Source of the DNA: Triatoma infestans
Taxonomy: Eukaryota > Arthropoda > Insecta > Hemiptera > Reduviidae
Length of the DNA: 64,000 nucleotides
NCBI GenBank assembly: GCA_011037195.1
Contig: JAAEAF010003568.1
Span: 1 to 64,000 of the forward strand
Direction of reading: 5' to 3'
This document shows, piece by piece, positions 22,521 through 34,654 of this stretch. The position numbers and the translations under genes are program-made. Every line of letters starts with the position of its first letter. Position 1 is the first letter of the stretch. A model generated the notes under the pieces. The model searched no databases and was not told the origin of the DNA. It saw nothing but the letters and a program-made list of their open reading frames with translations.

Positions 22521-23475
22521 AAAAACGCTTATTATTAAACTGACTGTTTGAAAGGGACATATTATTTTTCTACAACAGTGAAACTATTTAAAAATGGATA
22601 TAAAAACTTACTTTAATAAGTGTAATCTCTTGAGAGATTGTTGTCCATTGAAAGGAGAAAGGTTACTTAACCTCGAGTTAAGTTTATTATGTTGATCAAA
22701 ATTAAATTTTGTTTTCTGATATTTAATTTATTGTAAAATTGATTTTAGAAAGTTAAAATGATTTTAAATTTAAGAATTTCTATTTTACTTAATCGGCAAT
22801 TTCATCCCAATCTTAAAATTAATTTAATTCAAAGGTGGCAACATGTCATTTCTTTTAATCTCTAGAGGTTAAAAGTGCCAACTTTACCCACATTATTCAG
22901 AGTATAATAAAAAATATAATTTTTGTTGATCGTGTTTAATAAACTGTAGAATTTTTCTTAATAAGCGTTTCTTTATATTATTATTGTTTCTGACCAGGAT
23001 TTGCGCTAAGAAAAAAATAAATGACTTTATACTTAATTTTTGTAACTTGTAATTTTTAGTTATTTCATTTTTGTTTATTTATTTTTAAACAACTTATTAT
23101 TTTATCTTGACTTACCTTATAAACGTTATCGCTTCAACCTAGCGGGTTTGTGGAAGTTTTAATTATTGAAAAAGTAGCTAACATTTTTAGCTTATTTATT
23201 TTATATTAGTTTTAATTAGATAATTATCATTATCTTAAAAATAGCATAAATACTAGGAAATAAACTGTTTCAACTACTTAATTACTTTGTGGGAACGAAG
23301 AGTTAAAGAAAATAAATGAATTTTTTCCATTGTAATGTATATGTTGTATGTTTTAGTTTAAATGTTTTGTTTGCAGCTGTAAGAATTTTGACTTTGCATC
23401 AGTTGTAAAGTTCTGTTTAAGTAGAAGAGCAAAATTTTTGAAACAGTACGGTTAACAAGAATAAACAAACATTTG
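22521..23475. other. AT-rich spacer
   Basis: No recognised feature. Confidence 0.45.
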
Positions 23476-23479
23476 GAAG

Positions 23480-24395
23480 GAAACAGTATCCATTAGAGAG
23501 GTGCAGTTTGGTTTCAGATCTGATCTGTCCACAACTACCCAGATAGCCAGAATAATTGATGATGTAACTGCTTCATTCCACCACCCAGCCACCGTAACAC
23601 ATACAGGTGATGGATAATTCAGAAGGCTTTTGATATGTCACAGACATGATGGTCCGATCTCTGTACTGATAAATTATAACTTCCCTTCCTACATCACCAA
23701 AATTGTTCATCCATACCAGAACAATAGGAAATTCCGTGTCGACATAAACTTTGTTCTCACTAAATCTCACAAAATTGTTGCAAGGGAGTTCCTGTAGGGT
23801 TCAATTATTGATCCATTTCTATTTCTTGGTCTACTTTCAACACGCTGCCTAGAACTAAAAATGTTAGTTTAGCTTTATACGCTAATGTTACTCTTTATTC
23901 TTCATCATGGAGAATGCATGTTGGAAGCAATGACCCGCATCAGCAGATATTATGAAAAATGAATAATTAAAATATCAAGCTCAGGCCTTTTTATTTTCCA
24001 AACATGGACCTGTGATTTGTAAAGAAGTACACTTCCAGGGGCAGTCAGTGCCATGTTCAAGCTCCGTCCGTTACGTGAGTGTTCCATTTGACCGGAAACT
24101 TACTCCCCAAGTAAAGGAACGCATTTTTAAAGACAAGGCAGTGATCCGAGCTCTATTCCCACTACTCTCCAGAAAGTCTAAATTGACTGTAAGCAAGCAA
24201 CAAGCTGTTAATGTATAAGGTAGTCGTAAAACAAGTGTTAATGTATGCTTGTCCTTCCTGGAATATCACCGGCAGGACCCGTATTAATGGCCTTCAGATT
24301 GCGCAGGACAAGTTTGTAAGGCTAACACCAAACTCGCCGCGATATACTTATAAAGTGGAGAAAGTAGAAAAATGTTATCTTCCTTCCTCTTAACT
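23480..24395 (+). pseudogene. Jockey-like non-LTR reverse transcriptase relic
   Basis: The plus strand encodes VQFGFRSDLSTTTQIARIID at about 23500, the segment before the RT palm motifs (usual form QFGFR..HST..Q). Degenerate pieces follow, including a VSFGRKLT-like region. The end, 24211-24390, reads VVVKQVLMYACPSWNITG and LQIAQDKFVRL, the usual end of the Jockey RT. The FADD box is lost; stops and frameshifts are frequent. Coding relic of a long-dead copy. Confidence 0.6.
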
Positions 24396-25439
24396 CAAAA
24401 GTATTTTACCTTTACCTTTCTTAGTAGTAATCACGTATGAACGTTCTATGACGTTGAGATTGAGTGAACAGACGTTGTGATTGAGGACTGACATCGGATA
24501 GTGAAAAACGCACTCTTTTAAAGTAAGCTCATTGCTAGGGTTTTTTTTAATTATAGTTTTCCTTTAATTCACACAGAATCCTTAATTAATTACCGTAAAT
24601 TATAAATATGTCAGAAGGTTATAGTGTATACTGAAACTCCAAGTAAAAACTGTACATGTGTATATGTACGTATTTTTGAATAAAATGTCTCTCTGGGCCG
24701 TCTGTCTAAAGTAGAATTGAGAATAATAGTTTTTCTGAACATTGCATCAATAAGACCAAAAACATTGCTATCTGAAAAGAGTGCTTGTAGTAATGGCAGC
24801 AGAAAATTTGTTTTCTACTTTAGTTTCTATAAATTTAGATATGCTTATCAGGAGATTCAAATTTACTTTTTTAACATTTAACGAAATGGTTTCACGTGGA
24901 TATGTTTTTCTCATGGAAAAGTATTGCTAAGGTTTTTTTATAAAATATGGCAGCGAGTTCGAAATTGAAAATGTGGTGAAAACTTGAAATGTCATTCAGC
25001 AAATCATCCTATTTTTTCATTGTCACTGAAGATTCGTCTGTCATCATGCCTTTACATGGTTGACCCAGGTAAGGATCTTATAGCGGACACTCTTAATATT
25101 TCCTAAAAATATCACATGGGAATAAATTTGCAAGTGGTGCTAGTCGATATTCTTATATTCCAGAAATAGGATGCTCTGGAAAAACACTAGATGTTTTCTA
25201 GCTCTGCTGTACCAGAGAGACCTTTTTCAGTTCAACAGCGTTCGACTATCTTGTCAGGCTTGTCAAGAGAGTTGATAGTAATTGCCTCGAGATCAGAATC
25301 ATCACCATCTCATGATATCTTAGCTCTGACTGTACTTAAGGCTTGCAGTTGCACTGTCAAATAAGAAGTCGTGAAGGAATGCTGGAAAGAAATTAGGCCG
25401 GGCATTGAAGATCTTTCAGTTAGCAAATGAGAAAACTAG
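24396..25439. other. Spacer, possibly old coding relic
   Basis: Lower AT bias than the surroundings from about 24880 on and several short open stretches, but no family was recognised. Confidence 0.3.
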
Positions 25440-25465
25440 GCGGTCACATCTGATGCTGCTAAGAA

Positions 25466-25780
25466 ATGAATCTCTCACTGCTGGAGAAATATTGTGTGGC
25501 AGAGGTACATGAAGGAAGGGCTGACTATGCTCTCGCAGAATTATTTCCTTGGATGAGCGAAAGGCGTGCTAAAAGTATCACTGCCATGGTTATAGAGCAT
25601 TTGTCTCCTAAAGAAAAATTCATTAACAATACAGGTCTTCTCGTGAAATCAGTTTGTAAAAAACATGGATGGAATTATTGCTTCGAATTTAAGATCGGAA
25701 TTCTTTCAGTTCAAGGGGTTTCAGTTCTGAGTTTACAACAAATACAGGGCGCTGCGCTGGTGATTTATAGATTTGGATAG
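25466..25780 (+). other. Unidentified 104-codon open frame
   Basis: The frame has balanced codon use and a protein-like composition, for example KYCVAEVHEGRADYALAELF and NNTGLLVKSVCKKHGWNYCF. I do not recognise the family. Around it (24880-26000) no neighbouring frame extends it, and it sits among transposon relics. It could be an exon-like relic of an unknown transposon or chance. If real, the start is uncertain, since the frame is open only slightly upstream. Confidence 0.25.
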
Positions 25781-25799
25781 TACATCTGTGACAACTCAC

Positions 25800-27164
25800 T
25801 TATCACCCTGAGAAGATTCCGAATAATAGAATTCGAATTAAATTTTGGCTCAATTAAACGGTCTCTTGAAGAAAAATTATTGTGGAGCGCCAGCCACTGT
25901 ATTGTATGTAGTAAGTAGGTAGGCCTTTCCTCTATAAAACATGACAAGTAGGTGCAGTAAAAACACATGTCTTCGTGAAGATCGTGATCATCTCCTAGCT
26001 TTGTGTTAAAATGGGTGATAAGAGATCTCTCCGTGTATGTGAAAATATAAAAATAGATAAAACCATTTTATTATAACCTTTTTATCTCGCATATGTAGTG
26101 CACGTGTCGGCGATTTCTTCTCCCCTGCTGGATACACACTACCAAAATATCTTTTTAAGTATTTTTACTAATTCTACTTTTATTTATTGTAATATAATGT
26201 AATTTTTAATACTTATTTGCACTTTTATTGACCAAATTTAAAGTGTGTTTGTAAAATTTGTTTCATGAAAGCTGTTTTCTCGTAAATAATCGCATTACGT
26301 GTGCTATTTAAATTCATACTTATAGAAATGGTAAATAATTGTTCTCTTATTGCCCAAGATCAGATTTGTTATAATTTATTTGTATTTATTACGACATATT
26401 TATAAATAATTAAAAATGTGATTTCTGTCAACCCTGATAAAGGCTTGTTTGAAATCTACAAAAAGTAGATGAATACCTGTATTAAGCTCACAGCAATTTA
26501 TCAAGAACTCTTTACATGACAAAGTCTGATTTGTTGTGCTTCTGTTGGGGCGAAAATTTCACTGGTATTCCGTTAATATTCCCTCGAAATAAATTTTAAA
26601 CCCACGACGATAACACATTAGAAAAAACCTTAATAGAACAGTTAATTAAGGTATACTTCTATAGTTTCATGTATCAGTGTAAGTGTTGTTCTTGTTATTA
26701 GACCTGGGATAACCCACAGGTACACTAAAATTCCTGAAGTTGTGGCTAGCCCACTTCCTCTACGGGATATTGTTTTTTTAAATTTTTTAAACGTTAAAAT
26801 TAACAAGAAATAAAATATACCGTACTAAAAGATGAGATTCGTCCACAAAAGTCTAGGGGATAAACTAAAATTGATTTTCCTGGGGCCCCCCAAAAAAAGA
26901 AGCATAACAGAATTTGTTATGAAGGTTGCATTTAACTAAACTTCAAATTCTTGCTATGGAACTGCATTTAAAAAAATGAATTTGTCCCTTAAAGGTGGAT
27001 TTATACTTGCATGAATTCGTGGTTGTTACCATTTCCTTGTTTCCAATATCTCGTCTATGCCACAAACCATCTCTTTCCTATTTCCGCCTATATTCATCCT
27101 GGGCCTATATGTAGCCAAGATGGCCCCAGATTTCTTTAGAATCTAGCCATTTCCCGTTACCATT
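25800..27164. other. AT-rich spacer
   Basis: No recognised feature. Confidence 0.45.
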
Positions 27165-27245
27165 TTCTTTTTTTTTTTGCACATCGACAACCTAGGTCAT
27201 TAGCGCCGTACATTGTTAAGAGCCGCTCGAGCTAGGAGGTAAGCA
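27165..27245 (-). mobile_element. SINE 3'-end fragment
   Basis: A T run followed by CACATCGACAACCTAGGTCATTAGCGCC matches the SINE 3' end seen at 8255 and 42122. Truncated. Confidence 0.5.
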
Positions 27246-28268
27246 GTTAATTCAGCATATTGCTATTGGTAATAAGTTATTTTATATTTATTGGAAATTG
27301 GAATATTTTATTTCTATAATATTTTAGTAAAGTTAATACTGGTATGGAATATAATAGCAGAACTGTTAAGGAGAATTAAAATTGTTTAAAAAATGTCCAA
27401 AATTGAATATATCTGCGATTTAACTAAATTAATTAATTTCAATTGTTAATAAAAATGTTAGGAATATATGCAATTATGTATAAATTCACCAGATAATGAT
27501 AATGTCCCTAAAAATATATTGAGTAAATAAAAGTCATCATTAGATAAAAATCAATGTATTGTTTGAAAAATCAACGTCATATTTAATAAAAACTGTCGTC
27601 AAAATATATACATGAATGGATACAGTTTTAACAGAATGTTATTGTGTGGCTCGTCGTTTACCCAATATTATACTGGCACATCTGCTGCCTCCTCCCTTAC
27701 ATTGATTATGACGACAATAGAGACCACCTGCTTCTTCTAGCCTGCTTATTATATTGAAACCCTTTTAGATTGTTTTTTTTTTTTATTATTATTATTTTTT
27801 TAATATTAGTTTACCCTATGTCATACGGGTTAATAAAACAACATTCAATATTTTATCTTCTTTTCTATATCCTTTCTCATGACCTTCATCACCATCTTCA
27901 CACTCTTGTTATGATTAATACTTTTTAATACTTCAGTGTTAACCTCATAGATTCCTCAACCTATTTATTTTGACTGAAACACTTTTCCTAAAAATTTTAT
28001 TTTATTACGATAGATTTCAAATGTTATTGGGTTTCAGCTAGGCGCTGTATTCTGGACTACGCCTAATATTCAAGTTAGGTCAAGTGAATTTGCAATACTA
28101 ATAAAAATAATTAAGTAAAAATTCCAGATTTCAAGACCGGTTTTAATACTAGCATTTCCTTCATTAAGGAAAGGCGTGTATTTTATTCACATCACATTTT
28201 TTTTTTGTAGTGATTAAAAATAAAAATATTATACTCATTTAATATGCTATCAAAATATTACTTGGTTG
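27246..28268. other. AT-rich spacer
   Basis: No recognised feature beyond T- and AT-rich tracts. Confidence 0.45.
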
Positions 28269-28269
28269 T

Positions 28270-29035
28270 AGTAAGTAAAGTAAGAGGAAGTATTGCGGTG
28301 ATGTCAAATTTTCGAAATTGAGTTTTCACCGGAAATATATGTTTTGAGGTCCCTTGAGTTCGAAAAAATGTTTTTTAGCGAATAGTCTTGTGTGTTTGTG
28401 TGTATGTTAACAAGATATTTCCAAAATGAAAGAATCTCAAGAAGCTCAAACTTTTTTGTATTCTTTTTAAATAAGTACCACCAGTGTCACGAAGAATTTA
28501 GGCCAAACCCATCAACCGGAAGTACGACTTTACTCGCGATTTTTTTTTTTTCCAAAGGCTCCAATGATTTTCGTTACATTTCCTATATTAATTATATAAA
28601 TAAATCCCTATCACTTTTACTTGAAACAATTTCCCGGAAGAAGGATTTTTTTGGGGGGGTTCTAGGGAAAATAGTAACGTTAAGCTCCCTATAAAGTACC
28701 ATTTCAATATAATATATATGGTTCTAGCACTTATATTGTATAGATATACATTAGAAGCATTGATAGAATTCCACAATTGAAATAAATCGGTTTACCATAA
28801 GTGTTACTTTCCAGAATAGGTTTTTAGTTTGGGGGGGGGGATTTTCTCGGAAATGTTTATAACGATTTCCTTTAAACTTTTTAATACTAATTGCACAGAT
28901 ATAAACTTCATCACTTTTATTTGAAAGGTTTTTTTCAAAAATAATTGATTTTGGATAGTTGTACAGAATTTGTGGCGTAAATTTCAATAGAGTTGGTTCA
29001 GTGTTTTTGGTTACAATATAACTATTTTTGAAGCT
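28270..29035 (+). repeat. Family A repeat, variant copy
   Basis: Starts AGTAAGAGGAAGTATTGCGG, then TTTTCACCGGAAATATATG, a TGTGTG tract (28389-28405), CAACCGGAAGTACGAC and CTCCAATGATTTTCG. The G-rich tract (28651-28660) and a second module with GGGGGGGGGG (28832) follow. The second half (GTGGCGTAAATTTC) matches the copy at 40255-41118 rather than 57708, so subfamilies exist. Confidence 0.65.
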
Positions 29036-29049
29036 GTCAAGGTTAGTAG

Positions 29050-29175
29050 GTACTATCTGCCTATCAAATATTGGGATTGTGTCAGATTTTCAATACCGAG
29101 TTTTTACCGCAAATATACGATTTTTTCGGTGAGTCCGAAAAAGTGGTTTTCAGAAAATAGTCCCCTCTTACTCTC
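29050..29175 (+). repeat. Family A head fragment
   Basis: Contains GGGATTGTGTCAGATTTTCAATACCGAGTTTTTACC and AAAAAGTGGTTTTCAGAAAATAGTC, the standard first 120 bases of the family, then breaks into a CT/CA-rich tract. Confidence 0.55.
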
Positions 29176-29489
29176 TCCCTTTCTCAAACACACACACAAT
29201 ATATATATATATAGCCTATATTATTAAAGTCAATAGTTGTGTTTTTTAAAAACAATTGTATTTCTTTAAATCACAAAACTATATAATTAATAATACTAGA
29301 TATTTAACTGATAACGTTAATATTCATTTAACCTACTAGTTTGAGAACTCTCCTTTCTTTTCTCTATGAAAGTACAATTAGAATTAAGAATTAAATTATC
29401 TCTTCTCTTCTCTCATATCTGGAGAAGTAACATATACAGTAAAGTAGTAGTAACATATACATATAAAACATGTGTCAGTTATAATTTTG

Positions 29490-30336
29490 GGAACAGGAGT
29501 AAGAGAAAGTTGTGTGAGTGTTTCACACCAGATTTTTAGCAAATAGTCTGTGCGTGAGTGTGTGTGTGAACAGCATAGCTCGAAAACGAAAAATCCTAGG
29601 AAATTCAAACTTGATAATCAATTTAGGTATCTCCATGGGATCCGAAAGGAAGTGATTGTCAAAATACCTCAACCGGAACTACCACTTAACTCAATAGATT
29701 TTTCAGTTTTTTCCCGATTTTCTCGAAAACAGCTCCAACGTTTCTCTTTGAACTTATTATAATATCAGCTACAGATATAAAGACCAACAACTTTTATTCG
29801 AAACATTTCACTAAAAAATTTTGTTTAAGGGGACTTTTGAGGAAGGGGTGGTAGTTGTGTTTTCTTCTAAATGTTTTTAGTATTTTAGTTATCGTATAAT
29901 TAATTTTATCATACAAAAAAAAAAAAAGAAGAAATTAAAACTATATATGTATGTGTTGCAAAAATTCTTAGTTTAAAGAAAAATCGGTTAACCGGAAGAG
30001 CGTGTTTACTGAACAGATTTTTTTTTTTTCCGTTTTCTGTGATTTCCCCGAAAACGGCTCCAACGATTGTTTTGTTTAAACTAAGTACATCAACTTACAC
30101 ATAGGAAGAGCTATGTTTTGTTTGTTACATTTTTCCAGGAAAAGTCATTTAAGGGAGCTTTTGTGAGACCTATCATTTTTGTTTGAAGTTTTTTTTGTCA
30201 AATTAAGTTCATTTAAAGACGTTTTGGGGAAGGGGAGGTTAAACGAAAATGTTTGAAGACAATTTGTCTATTATAAAGTTCTATAAACTGCAGTTTGTAA
30301 GAATGTCGTGTGAGTGTTTCACACCAGATTTTTTTA
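29490..30336 (+). repeat. Family A repeat with tail fused to head
   Basis: At 29492-29537 a family tail (GGAGTAAGAGAAAGTTGTGTGAGTGTTTCACACCAGATTTTT) is joined without a gap to the head segment AGCAAATAGTCTGTG. A body with three modules follows, and it ends with another tail at about 30300-30332 (GTGTGAGTGTTTCACACCAG). The first tail sits where the normal head hairpin would be. Confidence 0.65.
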
Positions 30337-30339
30337 AAG

Positions 30340-31450
30340 CGTTGGGAAAAATGTGCAGAGTTAGGCACTTGAAGTAAAAATAAAAAAACATGAACAATAA
30401 ACATAACCAGCAGAGGATAGAATGTAAAATGAAGATGGTGCCTTTCTTTTACTAAGGAAGTATAGAGTTAACCGGATGTACATCGCCTTCGCTTTTAAAA
30501 AAGTCTTCTTTCAATATTAAAAATAAAAATACATATATGTATACTTTTAGATCAAGATGGCATAAAATTTCCATTAATAAATAAGTCTTTTACTTTCTTG
30601 TTTTGATTTATTTCTACTTTTTTTTCTCTCTCTCTCCCAAAAAAAAAATGAAAAAAAAAATGGACGATTTATTTTTAATTCAATTTTATATCTTTATTTA
30701 CTAATAATACCAAATGTTCTTTGAAAATGGGAAAGATTGATTTTTGGATTGACTTAGGTTTTCTGATTTCTTAAACAAGCATATCTATTAAACCGAGTCC
30801 ATTTTTTTTAATAAAAAAATCTGTTATAACAAATCAGATATCAGCAAGATTAAAGCAGAAAGTTGTTTAGTATATTGGGGCGATTAGTACTGCCCACTTA
30901 GTACTAAAGTATATTGAAAAATTCCTAATTTGGAGAAATATTTGGCCTACTTTGGCTAATTCATATAAAGAAATGCAGAGTTTCATGTTTCTTAGCAAAA
31001 GTTGTAATTAATTATTTATTTATTTATGTACATTAAATAAGCGGAATCAAGCACAAATCAGGTTTATTTAGTTTATTTTAGTATTGTCTAAGTTTATAAT
31101 TGAAAAAAATTATTGAATAAAATAATTTTCTAGTTATTACTTATTACAAAAGTTTTTATTAGTTTGAACTTTTTTTTTTTGTTCACAAAGTTCCTGTCAG
31201 ATTCTGGGCTTTTTAATTAGCTGCGTAACACTCACGAAATGCTTGGAAAGTAAAGGGGAGTTCAACAACCGGCAAAGGCTATATATAAAATGTTTGTCTA
31301 CGCTGTGGCGGTCAATAAAGTGTGTGATTAACCCAAATGAAAAATTCTTCGATCTAGAGTAATAAATCTGGCGACATTAAATCATGAAAATTAATAATTC
31401 TAAACTTTAGGAATCATTTCCTTTAATTAAAACTAAGAAGAAGAAACAAA
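30340..31450. other. AT-rich spacer
   Basis: No recognised feature. Confidence 0.45.
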
Positions 31451-31454
31451 AAAA

Positions 31455-31496
31455 AAAAATCTGGTGTGAAACACTTCACGACATTCTCTTTTATAT
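31455..31496 (-). repeat. Family A tail fragment
   Basis: AAATCTGGTGTGAAACACTTCACGACATTCTCTT: the tail hairpin alone, without body. Confidence 0.5.
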
Positions 31497-31529
31497 ATAA
31501 TAGATTGTTATTGGGGGGGGGGGGGTATA

Positions 31530-31715
31530 TTGCGACCTGAAAGATCTATATTGTGCCTCCCGGAACCTTCTTAGTGCACTGCCCATTACAGGGGCAGTGA
31601 GCTGTAAAGTCTCTATGAAGAGCAAATCTAAGGGCAGTACTGCTGCTGGGATCGCGCCCGTGATCTCCGCCTATCCCAGCGCCCTACCATTGAGCTAATC
31701 CCTTCCCTTTTATAT
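31530..31715 (-). mobile_element. tRNA-derived SINE
   Basis: Minus strand from about 31708: GGGAAGGGATTAGCTCAATGG (A box), GATCACGGGCGCGATCCCAG (diverged B box), then the body and AGTGAGCTG palindrome region at 31590-31612, and GGTTCCGGGAGGCAC near the 3' end. A G-homopolymer run lies at the 3' flank. Confidence 0.65.
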
Positions 31716-32338
31716 ATAATACGATTATATAACGTGACTCTTTTTTTAAACTTCAAATTTTACTCATTTGGTGCTAGGGACAACTCACTTGTAGCTCGCC
31801 AGGTAGTGGAATGATTGCATTGTAGTCCAAAAAGGATACCAATATTATTGAACAAACAACATTTGAAATTTAAGGACGCAGATGCCACAGATCTGCCAAA
31901 TATAAATTTCTTCAGTAAAATGTCCAAAAAAAAGAAAAGAAAAAAAAAGGGATGTGAGGAATAACGAGTCCTCTACCCCACCCCCTTAGTTTATGGAATT
32001 TGTTTGAATGATTGTTAGTTTGCCTGTATTTATTAGAATGAATGTATTTATTGGCAAGGATGTGTTGATTGGCTAAATTAGTTTGTTTTTAGAATATAAC
32101 GTGAATGATAGTCTTAATGTGCAATTGTTTTGAATAAGTATGGTTTTAGGAATCTATAGTAATTATAAATTATAAATTGATTTTGGATAATAATACTAGC
32201 TGTAGAAAGTGGGTACGTTTTAGCTATCCAAGTTGAAGATTAACAATGTAGTCGTTTGCGAATAATATCCAAAATATTCAAAAAAACTATTCTTTAAAAT
32301 AGACTTCTGGTTGTTAAGAGTTCAGATTCAGTAAACTT
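31716..32338. other. AT-rich spacer
   Basis: No recognised feature. Confidence 0.45.
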
Positions 32339-32339
32339 G

Positions 32340-32520
32340 CACTTCCGTTAATCACTTTGCCCGGAACTTTCGTCTCAGTTCGTCAATTGAGACACACACA
32401 CACACACAGAACATTCGTTAAAAACATTTTTTTTTTTGTACTCAGAGACCTCAATTTCAAAACTTTGGCTCGATCGCAATACTTTCTTTTTTTCTCAGGA
32501 ATAAGAGAATGGAAAATTTC
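32340..32520 (-). repeat. Family A fragment
   Basis: Contains CACTTCCGTTAATCAC, a (CA)n tract at 32393-32408, TACTCAGAGACCTCAA and CTCAGGAATAAGAGAA, a diverged right-hand part of the family. Confidence 0.5.
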
Positions 32521-32524
32521 GGGG

Positions 32525-33750
32525 ATATAAATAGAACCGGATGGTAAACTTTGCTGAATAGTCCATTTTGTTCTAAACTCTTTCCACAGTTTTTTTTTCT
32601 ATAAACGGAGCCAATGATAGCTTTAAATAATATATATTTCTTACGTTTAGAAAACACTATCTCATTTATGTATGAATTATTTGTTTTCATGTATGAATTA
32701 TTTCTAAAAAGAATTCTATAGAAGGGCTCATTTAGAGCATTTTCGCTTGACATTATTTGGGTTGCTTGCCGGTGGATTAAGAGTATAAACGGCTTGATTT
32801 TTGGGTTACGGTTTTATTCATCATGAATGTAGTTTGTATACATATATACAGTTCATTAGTGCTTCTTTTCGTTATCTCACGTAACAAAAAATAAAAGTAA
32901 AAAAATGAACAATCATGCAAGCAAAACTTTATTTACAAACTTTATAAATAATAAATTTAAATTTACTTAGGTCATTTACTTCGCAAAAAGAATTATATAA
33001 AACTATCTAAAAAAACTTATTCAAAATCAGTTATAAAAGACAAGTTTTGTGTATCTAAATAACTTTTACTTTGAAAGTTCAACTTTTGAATGGTTTGAAT
33101 TTTTAGGTCTCATTTGAATTTCTTTCCCATAGAAAATGTTGAGTTTCGTACGACTTTTAAATGTTTAAAGGAAAAGTTTCTTGTATAAGCAAGAATGTTG
33201 ATAGTGCTGCCATCATGAGCTTGCTGTGTTCACTTGATATGGCTTTCAGAATCAGCATATCTACTGAAAAGTGCCTAGTACATAAATATTTTTCCTTATA
33301 TCAGATAATTCAAGTTTCAGTTTCTATAAAGTTATTTATATTAAAAATTTTCGCTAGTGAATGAAATTTAATTTTCCTTTAACAGTTGAATAATGTTCCA
33401 TTAAATCGATTGCTAAAGTTGTACTTTTAATCTGGAAAGAAAGGATGGAAAGAAATTACAATGTTGCACAACCTCTCAATTGTGGTTATTTTTCAAACAG
33501 TACGTAAAGTAATGCTTTTTACACTCGAATTCAGCGATTGATCGAAAGGGCTGATCGAAAACGTGAAATCGAACGTAAAAATACTTTATTCACGTGTTGG
33601 ATATAAATTTTCTTCTGCAACCGAATTAAATTGTTCCGTAACTTATATACATATAAAATAATATGAATAGGTGCAATTATTAATTTTACAAATGCATGAT
33701 TGTTTATATGTATTAATTGTAAATTTTTATGTTATATAAATAATGTAATA
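32525..33750. other. AT-rich spacer
   Basis: Short open frames only; no recognised feature. Confidence 0.45.
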
Positions 33751-33754
33751 TAGT

Positions 33755-33835
33755 GAAAAACGTTTAACACGAAACTGAGGGGACCGAAATATTTTTTCGT
33801 GTTAAAAGGATGCATGTCAAAAAACTCACCAATAT
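33755..33835 (+). mobile_element. Terminal segment of a DNA transposon or MITE (pogo/Tigger style)
   Basis: TTTAACACGAAACTGAGGGG, then GACCGAAATATTTTTTCGTG and TTAAAAGGATGCATG. This is the layout of pogo/Tigger-like ends, where a C(G)AAC...GGGGACCGAAA...TTCGTTATAA block repeats the motif in both orientations. Only one end is visible; the other is probably lost or displaced by the following insertion. Confidence 0.4.
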
Positions 33836-34024
33836 TTTCGATTTCGTCAAATTTTATTAATTCGTTTTCCTTCTAAAATTTACACTAAACCGTCTGTCTA
33901 CATATCAAATTGTAGCAATTGTTGGCCATTAGAAATGATCAGATGTATCTATTAGTTAGTTGGCTTATCGGCCAGAAAGTATCCAAGAAAACACTAAATA
34001 ATTTTTAAGCGTTTTTTATTTGAA

Positions 34025-34066
34025 ACCCGACGTTTCGGCAAACATTTGTTTACCTTCTTCAGGGGC
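34025..34066 (-). ncRNA. Hammerhead ribozyme (type I, minimal stem III)
   Basis: Minus strand: GCCC, CTGAAGA, stem II hairpin of 7 pairs (GGTAAAC/GTTTGCC), GAAA, CG, TC, GGGT. Stem I pairs GCCC with GGGT (one G-U). Compared with the copy at 6-46, stem II differs on both strands yet still pairs; the changes GAC to GGT and GTC to GCC keep the helix. That looks like compensatory change. Confidence 0.6.
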
Positions 34067-34116
34067 TATCTTAGAGTGAGAGAAGTTTGGAAGTCTTGTC
34101 ACAACATGTTTGATTA

Positions 34117-34573
34117 TGTGATGGATGCAAGAAACATAGAAATATATTAATTTATAAAAAAATCAAAAATATCGAGATATGTGATAATTCCCTTGCAAAA
34201 AGGTACACGCAGGTAGAAGAGTACAGTTATTAAAAGTTGATCAACCTTAATAGCATTATATACTTCCCACTTCTCCTCACAGGGGAGGAACTGAAGGAAC
34301 AAAGAGAAAACATTCTTTTCAAGACAGACTTGTTGTAGACACAAAGAGAACACATCAGAACTGTACCAGTTTTATCTTATAACATAAGAATTATAATAAG
34401 CTTAATATTGATATTTTAAAGTAACTTAATTTCTCTTAGGGAATAATATATCTATTTTAAAAGCAGTGTGATCTCTTGATTATTTCTTAATACTTCTATC
34501 TTTACCTCAAACATATAAGCCCTTTTACAAAACCGCTCAAGCCACTACAAATACACATCACCATAACATTTCA
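34117..34573 (+). mobile_element. Solo LTR (related to the LTR element at 44438)
   Basis: Starts TGTGATGGATGCAAGAAAC like the LTRs at 44438 and 49512 and ends ...TTTCA. It is flanked by a perfect 4-bp duplication ATTA (34113-34116 and 34574-34577). Internal landmarks are shared: GGGGAGGAACT against GGGAGGCACT, AAGAGAA, AGACAGACT, GTGATCTCTTG, TATAAGCCCTTTT. Length 457 bp. No internal region remains, as after LTR-LTR recombination. Confidence 0.8.
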
Positions 34574-34654
34574 ATTATGTCTGTAGTTATGAGTGTTCCT
34601 GGCCGATAAGCCAACTAATAGATACATCTAAACCGTCTATACTTACATATATAT

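Larger units (their letters stand above)
33885..34650 (-). mobile_element. PLE-type terminal element with a nested solo LTR
   Basis: The outer ends are inverted (GATGTATCTATTAG...GGCTTATCGGCC at about 33937-33973 and its complement at 34599-34629). They are flanked by an imperfect direct repeat CTAAACCGTCT(G/A)T at 33885 and 34628. The inside carries a hammerhead (34025-34066) and then a solo LTR that split the element. Confidence 0.55.
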
